From: UBA7396 sp034675265
GTDB lineage: Bacteria; Patescibacteriota; Gracilibacteria; BD1-5; UBA6164
Direction: 5' to 3'
Length of the DNA stretch: 40,434 nucleotides
Assembly: GCA_034675265.1 (NCBI GenBank)
Contig: JAUCDK010000008.1
Span: 1-40,434, forward strand
The notes beneath the pieces were generated by a model. It worked only from the letters and a program-made list of their open reading frames with translations, was not told the origin of the DNA and made no database searches. This document shows, piece by piece, positions 20,801 to 32,141 of the stretch. Position 1 is the first letter of the stretch. Every line of letters starts with the position of its first letter. The translations under genes were made by a program, and so were the position numbers.

Positions 20801-23800
20801 TGCAACTATTTGATATCTTATTTCAAAAGATGAAGACAATTTAGAATATGATGTTTGAGATTACAATAATGATGGAAATGAAGATGTATTTATTTTAAAA
20901 AGAGGATGATATGTTCAACTTCTTGAAGGAACTGATGTATTTTGAGATTTTATAGATAGATGAAATATTGTCTACCTTCCAGATGTATCAGCTAAATCTC
21001 CAATTATTGTATGAGATTTTTCAGGGGATTGATATGATGATGTTGTGTTATTAAATAAAGATAGAGAAATTATTTTCCTTTCAAATAAACAAAAAGATTT
21101 TAAAAGAACAAAGACAAATATAACATTTGATGGAATTATTAATCAAATTATATGATTTGATATGGATTTAGATGGAAAAATGGATTTAGTTATTTTAGAT
21201 GATGCTTGAGATTTATATATTTTCTATGGAACTTCAAGAGAGGCAATATTTGATAAAAAATTAGTGGATTCTTGACTTGGAGTCGTACTTAATCAAGAAC
21301 CAAGAAAAGATGGATGAGCAATATATTATGATGGATTATATCAAATTCCTCGTGATAAAACACAAGAAAACTTAGTTGATAGTGAAGCTTTATTAAAACA
21401 ATTAGAACAAAATCAAGCAAATTTGAGTTCATCTCAAACCAATCAACAAAATGGAGTTAATGAAGCATTGGTAGATAAATTAGTATTTACTCAAATGAAT
21501 TATACTCCAGTATCAAAAAGAGGAACAGGAGGAATTCTTTCACAAATGCCAACTTCTATTATGACTCCTGGAATGACATCAGGACTTCAAAATCAACAAG
21601 CATCTATTAATGATATTATAAAAACATTTTCATGAAGTGCGACTCAAAAAGCTCCTGATTTATCTGATAGTGTTGCAGGTGTTGAAAGAGGTATACAAGA
21701 TGCTGCTACTTGAGTTGAAGATATTTTGAATAGTTATCAAGATAATCCAAATATTCAAGTAACAACTCAATGAACACAAATTTCAAATGATATTACTACT
21801 TTCCTTAGAAGTGAATATTCTGAATTTCAATGATTTAATATTTCAAAAACATATACAGATCTTAATAGTGACCCACTTAGATGATGAGATAGTGTTGAGT
21901 TGCAAGTAAATATTAAGAATAATACAAATCAACCAATGAGAGATTTTGCGTATGTAGAGAAAATTTATAATATGTTTTCTCTGGATGCAACATCAAAATA
22001 TTCTCTTAAAATTTGAGATAAAACTATTGAACATGAAAATGTAAATCTTGTTTCTTCTCCAAGCGGTGACTATACATTCTTAATAGATAGTTACAATGAA
22101 GATGGACAAAAGAAATATATTACATTACTTCCAGGTCAAGAATTAACTCTTCGTGTGAGTTTAACAACTAAAGCCTTTGAATATGGACACATTGATGTAT
22201 GATTTTTTAATGATGATACAGAACATGGAGATATTATTTTTAAAGATAAAGATGAAAATTGTTGAGTGGAAGTCTGATTATATAAATCAGTAGCTGTAAG
22301 AGGATATGAAAAAACAATTCATGCACCTTCTTGTGAAAACAATCTTCCAGATGAACTATCTGAAAATGCACTTGATGCAGATGGAAATGGAGTTCCTGAT
22401 TATATCGATGAACTTTTAAATTCTACTTGAAGTCACCTAGAATATGCAAATGACCAATTAGCTGAATTTAATAAAGATTCTGATGGAGATGGTATTCCAG
22501 ATAGAGATGATCCTTCTCCTGGATATGATTCAAGTCGTGATGATTTTATGAATTCACTTGATTTAATAGATTTCAATACCAACAAAATTATGCAAGGTAT
22601 TGATACTATTTTAGCAGGACTTTCGTGTTGATTTGGATGATGAAGTTGTATTTCTTCTCCTCTCAACTGGGCACCATTAGCACCGGGGAATGATCCAACA
22701 TTATTTTGAATGCCGATAGGAGATGGATTAAATATTGATGAATGACTTCCAATATTTTCAGCATTAACATGACAATGGTACTGACCATATTGTGGACCAT
22801 CAGTTTGGCCAATTAGTCCATTAAATACTGTGTGATGTTGAAGTTTATGAGCAGGTTGATGGTTATGAACTAACAATCCAGCCAATTTTATAAGAGTTTT
22901 TGTTACTCCAACATTGACATGAGCTGTTTGAATTGCAGTTTGTTTTGGATGACCTGCATCAATAGCCTGAAGATCAAATCCTATGTGATTACATCCTTTT
23001 GTACCAGGATGAAATTGTGTGGTAGCAGCAACACCAGTATTGTGATGTAAAAATGATTGATCCGACTGAGAAATTTATAATTTATGAAATCCAAATCAAA
23101 GTATTGTAAATGGGAATTGTTCCTCAAATACGAGCAATAATTCAAGTACACCATATCTTTGATCAATTGCATGAGAATATGTAGATTATAAAAATACAGG
23201 AAAAAAATCATCAAATTTAGATGCAGATTTAAAAGAAATTCTTTCAACAGTTGCTACTTGACCATCTCAAAGATGGAATACACCAAATAGACCACTTTTG
23301 AATATTTGAAATTCTTCAAACCCAGATTTAGCAGTGGATGTTGACTTTGGAGCTTTATCAGAATGAAATTTTCAAGATGTTATTGATGTAAGTATGACAA
23401 GAATTTCACCATTTCCAGATTTTATTATGGAATGGGTAACTAGACAAATTGAAGAAATAGCAAATAAACTTACTGATTTTCCAACTCTTTATATTATTCT
23501 TCCAGACTTTAAATGAGTATTTGATAATGATTGGTGAGGATTTTTGGATAATTTACAATCATCATATTCTGCTTGAGAAGAAACTCAAGAACAAAAACAA
23601 GCCTCTATTCAAACCGAAATTGATGCAAATAAAGCAGAATTAGATAAAATAAATTGTGATGAAAATCAAACTTCTTGTTTAGCTCATGAACTTGAAATAT
23701 CTAAATTAGAAGCTCAAAAAAACCTTGGAGCAAATCAAACTATGTGATGAATCAAATCAGTATATGAATTTTTATCAAGTATGCCGATGATTAAAATTGA

Positions 23801-26800
23801 ACCTCAAAAAGTTAATTTTAATATTCCTTGGCCTTGAGATAAAGCAAGTATTGATAAAACAATTGCTGATTTTGAAGCTACAAAGTTACAATGGCAACAA
23901 GAGTTTGATAGAGCAAAATGACAATGGAATATTGATAATTATAATTGTGTAGAAACATCAACTTCACAAGAATGTAAAAATATGATGAATATCCAAAGTT
24001 TAATTAACTCAATAGATAAAAATCTTGCAATATTAAGATCATATAAAAATATTCCGGAAGATGTCTATAAAATGTTAAAAATAAAAGATATCCGGATTGA
24101 ACAAATTCTTTGTAATATAGAAACTATTTCTAAAATTACAGGTTGACGGATTTGAGAAAATGGAAAAAGATTTAAAGCTTGGGTTGAGTTATATGTTTTA
24201 ATTAAGGCAATCTTAAAATCATGGCAATTATTAGTTGATGTATTTGTAGATTATGAAGCAGAATGTCATCAATGTAAAAATGAAAGATATGATTTACTCT
24301 ATTTTGTTTGGAAAATGGTAAGCATGGTGCTTCCAAAAATACCAGTAATACAATTCCCAAAATGGCCAGATATTTATCTTGATTTACATAATATAAGAGT
24401 TGCTCTTGTTGTATGACTTCCAGAGTTTGAGTTTAATTTAAGACCAATAGTTTTACCAACTCTTCCAGACTTATATCTTCCTAATAGTCCAAACGGAAGA
24501 TTAAATCTTCCAAATCTACCACTATTGCCAGAATTTGAGTTACCAACACTCCCAGATTTACCAACACTTCCAACAGTTGAGCTTCCAAATCTACCACCAC
24601 CACCAAAATTACCAAAACTACTTTCAGCAATAGAAGCATTCTTAAATATTCTTAAACTTATCACAAAAGTGATGTGTATTTTAAAAACATCACCATTTGT
24701 GCCAGAATGGAGAGCATGAGATCAAATTGCTTTCATAACAGAAAGAAGTGGATATTTATGAATAGATTTCTTAGATATGTCGCTTCCACAATTTTCATTT
24801 CCATTTGTTGATGCTATTAAAGTTTCAACATTTGTAAATTTAGAATTTGAAGTAGAATTTTTAGTAGAAATGGCAAGACAAAGTGCACTTCCTGCAAATG
24901 TATTTGGAAATAATATTGCAAATATGTTAAATATTGGATTAGGAGATCTTGATTTTAGATCAGCAACTCCAGAAGATATTGATGTTGATGTAAGCAGAGA
25001 TGGGAATGTAGAAACAAGTTTTATAAATGGGAAAGAAACTATTAGTATACTTGATTTGGCATCATTATTCTCAAAAAATATTATAAAATTATATTCAGGA
25101 ATTGAGAAAAATTCAAAAATAGAACTTTCTAATACAGAATTTAAAAATGAAATTCTAAAACAACTTCCATATATAAATAATGAAAAAATAGTATGAGTAT
25201 GGAATGAAGCACTTGGATATTCATTTACCAAAGAAGATGAATTAGTAAAAGAATTATTAAAAAATAATCAAGATAAATATAAAGAAGTAGAATCTATTTT
25301 ACATGAGGAAAGAGAAAAAAATATTCAACTTATAGACTCATTCCAAAATGAAAAATTATTACAAACTTCTCAAAATGTTTTGATTAACTCATCTCAAAAT
25401 GCAAGTATCTTGGATTATAATCAAAGATTAAATCCATATAATAAACAAGCATTTGATTCGGTTAAAAATCTATTTGTAGAAGATAGAGAAGTGTCAGATA
25501 TTAGACAACAATCAAGAGAAGTATTAGCACAAGTAACACAAGGACTTGATAGTTTTTCTCAACAAATGAATGAATCAAAACAAGCATTTGAAAAAGTAGA
25601 GATAAAAGGAAAACAATTACTTGCAAGTAGTGTAACTCCTCAAAGTACTGGTCCTCATGAAATGAGCAACACAACGTCTACAACAACAAATAATACAAAT
25701 ACTCCTCAAAGTACACAATCATGTGAAATGAATTCAAATGGATATAATTATGTTTATAAAGGAATTTATATTATTGAACAATTCTTGAATAAAAAAATTA
25801 GTTATTACCTTTTTGATTATCTTGATGAATTATCTGGAAAAGAAGTAGTAAAAGAAGCTGATTTTGATGGAGATGGAGACCAAGATATTATTTATATGGT
25901 AGGAGATGAAATTTATTTGAAACAAAATCATATAAATAAAAAAAATGTGAAAGATATTTATACAGGTTCACCAATTGTTCTTTCTTCTTCAAAAAACCAA
26001 TATTTAAAAGCAAAATTTATTTCATCAATAAATAATTTTCAAGAATGAGTAAGCGATAGTAATTTTATTAATGTATCATTTACTGCAAAACAAAATGAAA
26101 ATAATTATAGATTAGAATTTTATCCAATCGTAGATAAATTTGATGATATGAATATGTGATACCAAGATACATATGTTCCTCAAAATATAAAAAAATATAT
26201 GATTGATGCTTTTTCTGATATAGAAACTCAAACGCTTGATATGGAAACAACTACTCAAAATACTGTAACCATTAGAAAAAATTTAGCATCTATAGATACT
26301 ATTTCAAATATGGCATGAGTTCATTTATATACAAAACAATTAATAAATCTTGCAGATAATATTGCTTCAAATGCAGAGGTAACAGTAAATGCAGGAACAA
26401 AAATATATTCAGGGAAAGACAGCGTAAGAATTAGATATTACTTATATAGAGAAAGAAATAGTGAGTTAAAAATGAGGGAAATGAAACTCAATGCAGGTTC
26501 AAATATTGCTTTTAAAGAAGATATTGTTGTAGTGTGATTGGTATGAGAAGCTTACGTAGAAGGAAAAAGTTTTGTAAATCTTTCTGGAAATCAAATCGCA
26601 ATGTATTTGAAAAAACCATTATTGCCAGGATCAATTCTTACCTATAAAGATATAGAAATTCCATTGAGAAACACATATCTTACTATAAAATATTATGATG
26701 GAAGTGAGGCATTAGTAAATTTTCAAGAAACATCATATTATCAATTATATAATTTAGGAAGAAAGCAAACGAAGTATTTAATAAGAGCGGGAATTGAAAA

Positions 26801-28007
26801 TGATTATTATTATGCCAAAATAAGAAGTTTTAAAAATGCATTATTCTCAACCTATTCGAATCAAATTCTTCTTTCTCCACAAAATGAATCTGATACAACT
26901 GCTCCAGAAATTTCAAATGTATCATCTCTAAAAGTTCCAGTATATGGTCAGAAAATATTCGATTTATCAGAGTCAATTTTTGAAAATAGTGGAAATAATA
27001 ATATTAAAGATATTTATGTTGATTTCGATTTGACTGTTGATAGTGACGGTGATGGAAATGCAACTAATGATAGAGATTTTACTTTAGGGCAATTACAAAG
27101 TAATTTTAAAATTACAAAAGAATGAACAAGAATTTTATTGCAAGTATGACCATTTGAACAACTTATGAATAAACAAATTAGATTGTATGTTGTGGATGGA
27201 AATAAAAATGTGTGAGCAAAAAATATTAATTTTATAGTATATTCACCAATTCCAAGAATTGATAACATTGCAAATAATAAAATTTCTTGAGCTCTTGATG
27301 AAATACTCTTAAATCAACCAGTAAGTTTTTATAGATTAAGAAATAATGAACTTACGAGACTACAAGATTATAATAAAAATAATAAGACCTATACAATAGA
27401 GGGATGAAAATTTTTATTTGATGCCTGAGCTACAAAAGGAAGTTGAGCAACTGTTTCATCTTCAGGAGAAACATTATTTACTATTAATGAAGATACAGGG
27501 AAAATACATATTTCAGATATTTCAAAAATAAGAAATAATTTAAATATTAATGTATATCCTTCAAATAATAAAAGTAATGAATCGGCATATCCAAATATAA
27601 TTGTAACTCAAGATAATATTCCAATTTTTCATCAATATTTATCTACTCCAAAAACTCAAAAAGTACAAACAGTTACTAACTTTAGCGAAGTAATAGAGTG
27701 AGAATATAAATCAAAAATATGAGTATATTATATGCATCAAGCTTCGAATAATTTTTGAGTTGTGAGTTTACCACTTGGTTTAAAAAATAATGCATGAGAT
27801 TTGTATGTGTATTCTCTTACAGATACAAATAAAACTCCAATTTTTACTATATTTAAAGACGGAAGAATAAATACAGTATGAGATTTATATTATTTAGAAT
27901 ATGGAACTTATTGAGACTATATTGTTTATAATTTAAAAAGAAGATGATTAGAAACAACTATTTGAAAAGTTCTTGTTATCCCAGAAGAAAATTATATAGT
28001 AAAATAA
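14853..28007 (+). CDS. Giant secreted or surface protein, 4,384 residues
   Basis: One open frame of 13,155 bases with UGA=Gly. Residues 1-39 are a signal peptide (KFLSFLLIFSILFCFTFNVT, cleavage near FAQ-D). Then: a long Asn/Ser-rich region; a Ca-binding-like NKNGIPD (about 935); two Ig-like beta domains (about 1230-1340 and 1430-1530); three FG-GAP/VCBS-like repeats (DYNNDGNEDV, GDFSGDGYDD, FDMDLDGKMD; about 2003-2115); thrombospondin type-3-like DADGNGVPD and DSDGDGIPD (about 2509-2552); a Gly/Cys/Pro/Trp-rich cassette (about 2588-2733); a coiled coil (about 2910-2963); a proline-rich LP-x-LP region (about 3154-3290); another DFDGDGDQD (about 3670); and DSDGDG near 4061. No C-terminal TM or sorting signal is seen. 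It is probably an adhesin or cell-surface protein for host contact; this is inference from architecture. Confidence 0.88.
24313..24720 (+). repeat. Proline-rich LP-x-LP repeat segment in the giant protein
   Basis: About 110 residues in which LP or FP recurs every three to six residues (LPTLPDLYLP, LPNLPLLPEFELP, LPTLPDLPTLP, LPNLPPPPKLP), so the DNA carries an irregular short tandem of CTTCCA/TTACCA-type units. It could form an extended stalk or a proline-rich spacer between beta-rich modules. Confidence 0.75.
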
Positions 28008-28035
28008 AAATAACCTGCAAAAGCAGGTTATTTTT
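28006..28035. terminator. Terminator of the giant gene
   Basis: A perfect 13-bp stem (AAAAATAACCTGC / GCAGGTTATTTTT) with an AAAA loop. It starts inside the stop codon and carries T/A tracts on both strands, so it could also stop leftward transcripts. Confidence 0.85.
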
Positions 28036-28044
28036 ATGCATAAA

Positions 28045-28075
28045 AAAAAGAAATGGATGAAATCCATTTCTTTTT
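28045..28075 (-). terminator. Terminator of typA
   Basis: A 14-bp stem (AAAAAGAAATGGAT / ATCCATTTCTTTTT) with loop GAA. On the minus strand it is followed by a run of eight T. It overlaps the typA stop codon by two bases. Confidence 0.82.
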
Positions 28076-29876
28076 AGTCTTTATTTCTAGAATATTTTTT
28101 TCTATCAGTTTCAGTTAAATATTTTTTTCTTAATCTGATATTTAAAGGAGTAATTTCTACATATTCGTCTGGTCCAATATAATCGATAGCTTCTTCTAAA
28201 GTCATTCTTTTTGGAGTAACAAGTCTTAATGCTTCATCAGTTCCAGACGCTCTCACGTTTGTTAACTGTTTATTTTTAGTAGCATTTACTACAAGTTCTC
28301 ATCCTTTTAAATGTTCTCAAATAATCATTCATTCATATATTGCAACAGCTGGATCAACAAATAGAGGTCCTCTTTCTTGTAATTTCCATAATGAGTAAGC
28401 CATAGTAGCTCAAGCTTCCCCTGAAACCATTGAACCAACTTCTCTTTTTTCAATAGGTCCTTTATATGGAGCAAATTCTTCAAATGCAGAAGTTAAAATT
28501 CATTCTCATTTTGTAATAGTTGTAAATTCTGATTTAAATCCAAGCAATCATCTTGTTGGAACTTTGAATTCTAATGCAACCATTCCATTTTCATCAGTCA
28601 TATTACTCATTTCTCATTTTCTTTTTCCTAATCTTTCAATAACAGCACCAGAAAATTCACTTGGAACAGAAACAGCAACTCTTTCAATAGGTTCCATTTT
28701 TACACCATTTTCAGTATGCATAATTACTTCTGGAGCACCTACTTGAAGTTCATAACCTTCTCTTCTCATAGTTTCAATAAGAACTGATAAATGAAGTTCT
28801 CATCTTCCAGATACCATAAAGTTTTCACCAGATTCAAAATCTATTTTAAGTCATACATTTGTTTCTAATTCTTTTTCAAGTCTATCTCTGATTTGTCTTG
28901 ATGTTACCATTTTTCCTTCTTTTCAAGCGAAAGGAGAGTTATTTACTAAAAATTCCATTTTTAGAGTTGGTTCATCGATTGTAATTGCAGGAAGTGCTTC
29001 AACTTCAGCTGATTCAGCAATAGTTTCTCATACGAATATGTCAGCAATTCAAGCAATAGTAACGATATCTCAAGCATGAGCTTCTTTTGCTTTTACTTTT
29101 GTTAATCATTCATTTGTTAAAATTTCAGCGATTTTTCCTTTTCTTTGAACTCAAACATTATTTGTAATTGTTACTTCTTGTCCTACTTTTACTTTTCCTT
29201 CATATACTCTTCAAATAGCAAGTCTTCCTAAGAAATTATCATAAGCAAGATTTGCAACTTGCATTCTGAAAGGTTTTGTTTCATCATTTGATGCTTCAGG
29301 AACTTTTTCTAGAATCATTTCGAATAAAGGAGTAATATTTTTTGATTCATCTTCTAAATTTCTTTTTGCAATACCATCTCTAGCGATAGCATAACAAACT
29401 GAAAAATCAAGTTGTTCATCTGTAGCTCCAAGTTTTACGAAAAGATCAAATAATTGGTCAACAACCCAATCTGGTCTTGCTGTTGGTTTATCAATTTTAT
29501 TGATAATTACGAGAGGTTTTAATCCAAGTTCTAACGATTTTTTCAGTACGAATTTCGTTTGAGGCATAGGTCATTCATATGCATCTACTACTAAACAAAC
29601 AGAGTCAACCATTCTTAGAACTCTTTCTACTTCTGATCCGAAATCAGCATGCCCCGGAGTATCAACTACGTTTATTTTATGTCATTGAAAAAATACAGAA
29701 GTATTTTTTGCATAAATAGTGATTCCTCTTTCTTTTTCTTGATCATTAGAGTCCATAACTCTTTCATCAACTTTTTCATTTTCTCTGAAAGTTCCAGATT
29801 GTTTTAGCATAGTGTCTACAAGCGTTGTTTTCCCATGATCAACGTGCGCAATGATTGCGATATTTCTAAAAGACAT
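28074..29876 (-). CDS. typA: Ribosome-associated GTPase TypA/BipA
   Basis: 600 residues, the full family length. The G domain starts NIAIIAHVDHGKTTLVDTML (G1 at 10-17), with RGITIYAKN (switch I), DTPGHADFG (G3) and NKIDK (G4). Domains II and III follow, with EPTLKMEFLVNNSPF and SGRGELHLSVLIETMRREG, then the TypA-specific C-terminal domain with GMIIGEH and ASGTDEALRLVTP. TypA is a translational GTPase needed for growth under stress and for late ribosome assembly. A possible promoter (TTAGTA, 16 bases, TATAAT; complement of 29907-29934) lies in the 191-base gap behind rpsR. The gap otherwise holds only A/T-rich sequence and the rpsR terminator. Confidence 0.96.
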
Positions 29877-30027
29877 AAAAAATAATTAAAAATTAAGCAG
29901 TGAATAATTATAATGAAGGTAAATTTCATACTAAAATTATTACGATAAAAAAAATAAAAAGTATTTTTTGAAAACACTTTTTTTGATTTTCGCCAATAGT
30001 ATAAAAAAAAAAATAAAAAAGTAAAAT

Positions 30028-30063
30028 AAAAAAACTTTAAGAAATATTTCTTAAAGTTTTTTT
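30028..30063 (-). terminator. Terminator of the rpsF-ssb-rpsR operon
   Basis: A perfect 36-base palindrome (arms begin AAAAAAACTTTAAGAAAT) four bases beyond the rpsR stop. It is T-rich on both sides. Confidence 0.8.
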
Positions 30064-30067
30064 ATTA

Positions 30068-30286
30068 TTATGCGTTGAAATTTGGATCAAATCTGCTAAC
30101 GAATGGAAGTAATGCAACCATTCTTGCTCTTTTAATAGCAATAGCTAATTTTTTTTGATTTTTCAATGATACTCCAGTATAGTATCTAGGAGTAATTTTT
30201 CCAAATTTTGTTATATACTTCTTTAGAAGTTCTACATCTTTGTAGTCGATTACAACACCTTCTAAAGGACATTTTGAATTTGCCAT
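30068..30286 (-). CDS. rpsR: Small ribosomal subunit protein bS18
   Basis: 72 residues, typical length. CPLEGVVIDYKDVELLKKY, then ITPRYYTGVSLKNQKKLAIA and IKRARMVALLPF are the family hallmarks. bS18 binds the platform of the 30S subunit as a heterodimer with bS6, whose gene opens this operon. It starts 33 bases after ssb. The N-terminal Cys in SKCPLEG retains the place of a zinc-type bS18, but no full set of cysteines is present. Confidence 0.95.
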   Translation of the reverse strand: MANSKCPLEGVVIDYKDVELLKKYITKFGKITPRYYTGVSLKNQKKLAIAIKRARMVALLPFVSRFDPNFNA

Positions 30287-30319
30287 GGTAAGTTAATTAT
30301 AAAAATAAAATTTTTTAGA

Positions 30320-30718
30320 TTAAAATTTATCGTCTTCTTCTATGATATCATCTTCATTATCAATTCAATCAATTGCTTCAAAATCTGATTTTTTATTTAA
30401 GAAGATAAGACTTGAAATTACGATTTCTGTTTTATATGATTTTGTTCCATCATCTTTTTCAATAATTCTTGTTCTGAGTCTTCATTCTACATATACGAGT
30501 TTTCCTTTCGTTAAGAACTTTTCAGTTCTTTCAGCTAAACTTCCCCAAGCTACACAGTTATGAAATTCACTTTCTGATTTGTTTTCTCATTCTGATGTTT
30601 TATAATATCTGTTGGTAGCGAGTGAAAAAAGAGCTACTTTTTTACTATTTTCAGTATTTTTAACTAAAGGATCTCTGGTAACATTTCCTATTAGTATAAC
30701 TTTGTTAACCGTTCTCAT
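30320..30718 (-). CDS. ssb: Single-stranded DNA-binding protein
   Basis: 132 residues. The OB-fold begins VNKVILIGNVTRDPLVKNTE and has SEFHNCVAWGSLAERTEKFL and GKLVYVEGRLRTR, with one of its glycines from TGA. SSB coats single-stranded DNA in replication and repair and recruits partners through an acidic tail. The tail here is EDDIIEEDDKF: acidic with a terminal Phe, but without the Pro of the usual DDDIPF tip. The gene lies between rpsF and rpsR, the common bacterial order. Confidence 0.94.
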
Positions 30719-30736
30719 CTTATATGCATTTAAAAA

Positions 30737-31024
30737 TTAAACATCTTTTCTCACAAACATATGTCTCCAAAGATTGAGATCTAGATTCATAAGTTTTGTA
30801 ATTTCTACAATACTTTTTCCATCCATTTCTAAATTTAAAAGTACATAAAAACCTCTGTCAGAAGAATTAATTTTGTAAGCCATTTTTTTATCTCACCAAA
30901 CGTCTTCTTTTTCAATTTTTGCTCAAGCATTGATTAAAGCATTTTTTACATTTTCTAAAGATGAATTTCTGTCAGCTTCAGAGATGCTTGGATTTACAAT
31001 GAGCATAAGTTCGTATTTAGCCAT
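30737..31024 (-). CDS. rpsF: Small ribosomal subunit protein bS6
   Basis: 95 residues. MAKYELMLIVNPSISE opens the ferredoxin-like fold, followed by KKMAYKINSSDRGFYVLLNL and the C-terminal LWRHMFVRKDV. It pairs with bS18 on the 30S platform. First gene of rpsF-ssb-rpsR. Its leader has the only near-Shine-Dalgarno I noticed among the translation genes (AGGA, nine bases before ATG), and two small hairpins that might be an autoregulatory site, though the canonical S6:S18 motif is not evident. Confidence 0.94.
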
Positions 31025-31103
31025 ATATTTCCTATGGGTTAATATCTTTCATTATTCATGAAAGAAGGATATAAAATAATTGCCTTTTAAAAAGGCTTGG
31101 AGT

Positions 31104-31131
31104 ATTGTATGAAAAATGCAGTTTTTGTCAA
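31104..31131 (-). promoter_or_regulatory. Promoter of rpsF-ssb-rpsR
   Basis: On the minus strand: TTGACA (31126-31131), 16 bases, TACAAT (31104-31109). These are the same three parameters as the tRNA cluster promoter at 39723. Just downstream, GCC-TTTTT/AAAAGGC makes a 5'-proximal hairpin in the transcript (31082-31096). Confidence 0.78.
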
Positions 31132-31199
31132 AATTATTTGACTTTTTCCCATATAATTAAATTATATAGGAAGAAAATAATTTTTAAGTTAAAAATAAC

Positions 31200-32072
31200 A
31201 TGCAAGAACTCAATTTACAAGACATTCTCTCTAAAACAACTGATTTAAAAGAAAAAAAAGTTGGTTATATTGCCATAATTGGTCGTCCAAATGTTTGAAA
31301 ATCTACATTTATAAATTCTCTTTTATGAGAAAAAGTTTCTATTACTTCAAATATTCCACAAACAACCAGAAAAAGAGTTTTAGCTATTTATAACGATAAC
31401 GAAACTCAAATTGTATTTTTTGATACTCCCTGAATTCATAAAAATGAAAAAGAATTTAATCAAAAAATTAATTCAGAAGCTATAAAATCGATGAGGGAAG
31501 CAGATGGGGTTTTATATTTTATTGACTCTTCTCGTCCATATGGTGATGAGGAAAAACAAATTGAAAATATATTAGAATTTATTAAAGCACCAATTATAAA
31601 GGTTTATACAAAACTTGATCTTCCTTCAAAAATTGAAATCCCAAGTAATGAAAATATTGTAAAAATTTCATCAGTAGAAAAACAATGATTTGAAGAATTA
31701 GTAAATAAAATAAAAGATTTTTTACCACTCGGGCATCCATTTTATCCAGACGATTATTATACTGACCAAGATATTTATTTTAGAATTTCTGAAATAGTAA
31801 GAGAAAAAGTATTTTTACATACAACTGAGGAGGTGCCACATTCGGTATATGTGGAAATAGAAGAAATTGATGATCAGGGAGAATTATTAAAAATTCAAGC
31901 GTATGTGTATACAGAAACTGAAAGTCAAAAATATATTATAGTTTGAAGGTCATGAAGTTTGATTACTCAAATAGGAACAGAAGCAAGAATAGAATTAGAA
32001 CAAATTTTTTGAAAAAAAGTCTTTTTATCTCTAAGAGTAAAAACAATGGAGAAATGGAGAAAAAACGATAGA
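31200..32072 (+). CDS. era: GTPase Era, C-terminal end frameshifted
   Basis: 290 residues as read. G domain: GRPNVGKST (28-36; the P-loop Gly is TGA), the PQTTRKR switch I, DTPGIHK (G3), then YTKLD in place of NKxD (G4). The KH domain has IVGRSGSLITQIGTEARIEL and KKVFLSLRV. Era binds the 3' end of 16S rRNA during 30S assembly. In frame the protein ends VKNNGEMEKKR, but skipping one A of the six-A run at 32039-32044 gives VKTMEKWRKNDRVMKKLLS with a stop at 32095-32097, which matches the normal Era C-terminal helix (V-K-x-x-x-W-R-x). So either there is a sequencing error or slippage in the run, or the gene is truncated by about 17 residues. A weak promoter (TTGACT 31138, TTATAT 31162) precedes it. 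Confidence 0.9.
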
Positions 32073-32095
32073 GTTATGAAAAAATTGTTATCATA

Positions 32096-32129
32096 AAAAA
32101 AGAGTTGAAATCATTTCAACTCTTTTTTT
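32096..32129. terminator. Terminator downstream of era, shared with the convergent gene
   Basis: A stem with arms AAAAAGAGTTGAAA and TTTCAACTCTTTTT around TCA, ending in seven T. It begins within the frameshifted stop codon of era, supporting 32097 as the ancestral gene end. The convergent gene stops at 32142. Confidence 0.82.
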
Positions 32130-32141
32130 GTTCGTAGCTTA

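Noticed and set aside
24500..24640. CRISPR-like repeat array
   Set aside because: Repeat units are short, irregular and in frame with protein coding; there are no spacers.
24374..24664. Gly/Ser-rich 96-residue minus-strand frame
   Set aside because: It is the antisense of the LP-x-LP proline repeats; its glycine-serine richness is a by-product of that repeat.
14853..28007. A string of separate small genes under the standard code
   Set aside because: The plus-strand pieces here that match the protein are all in one frame and are separated only by TGA; I saw no in-frame TAA or TAG between the signal peptide and 28005.
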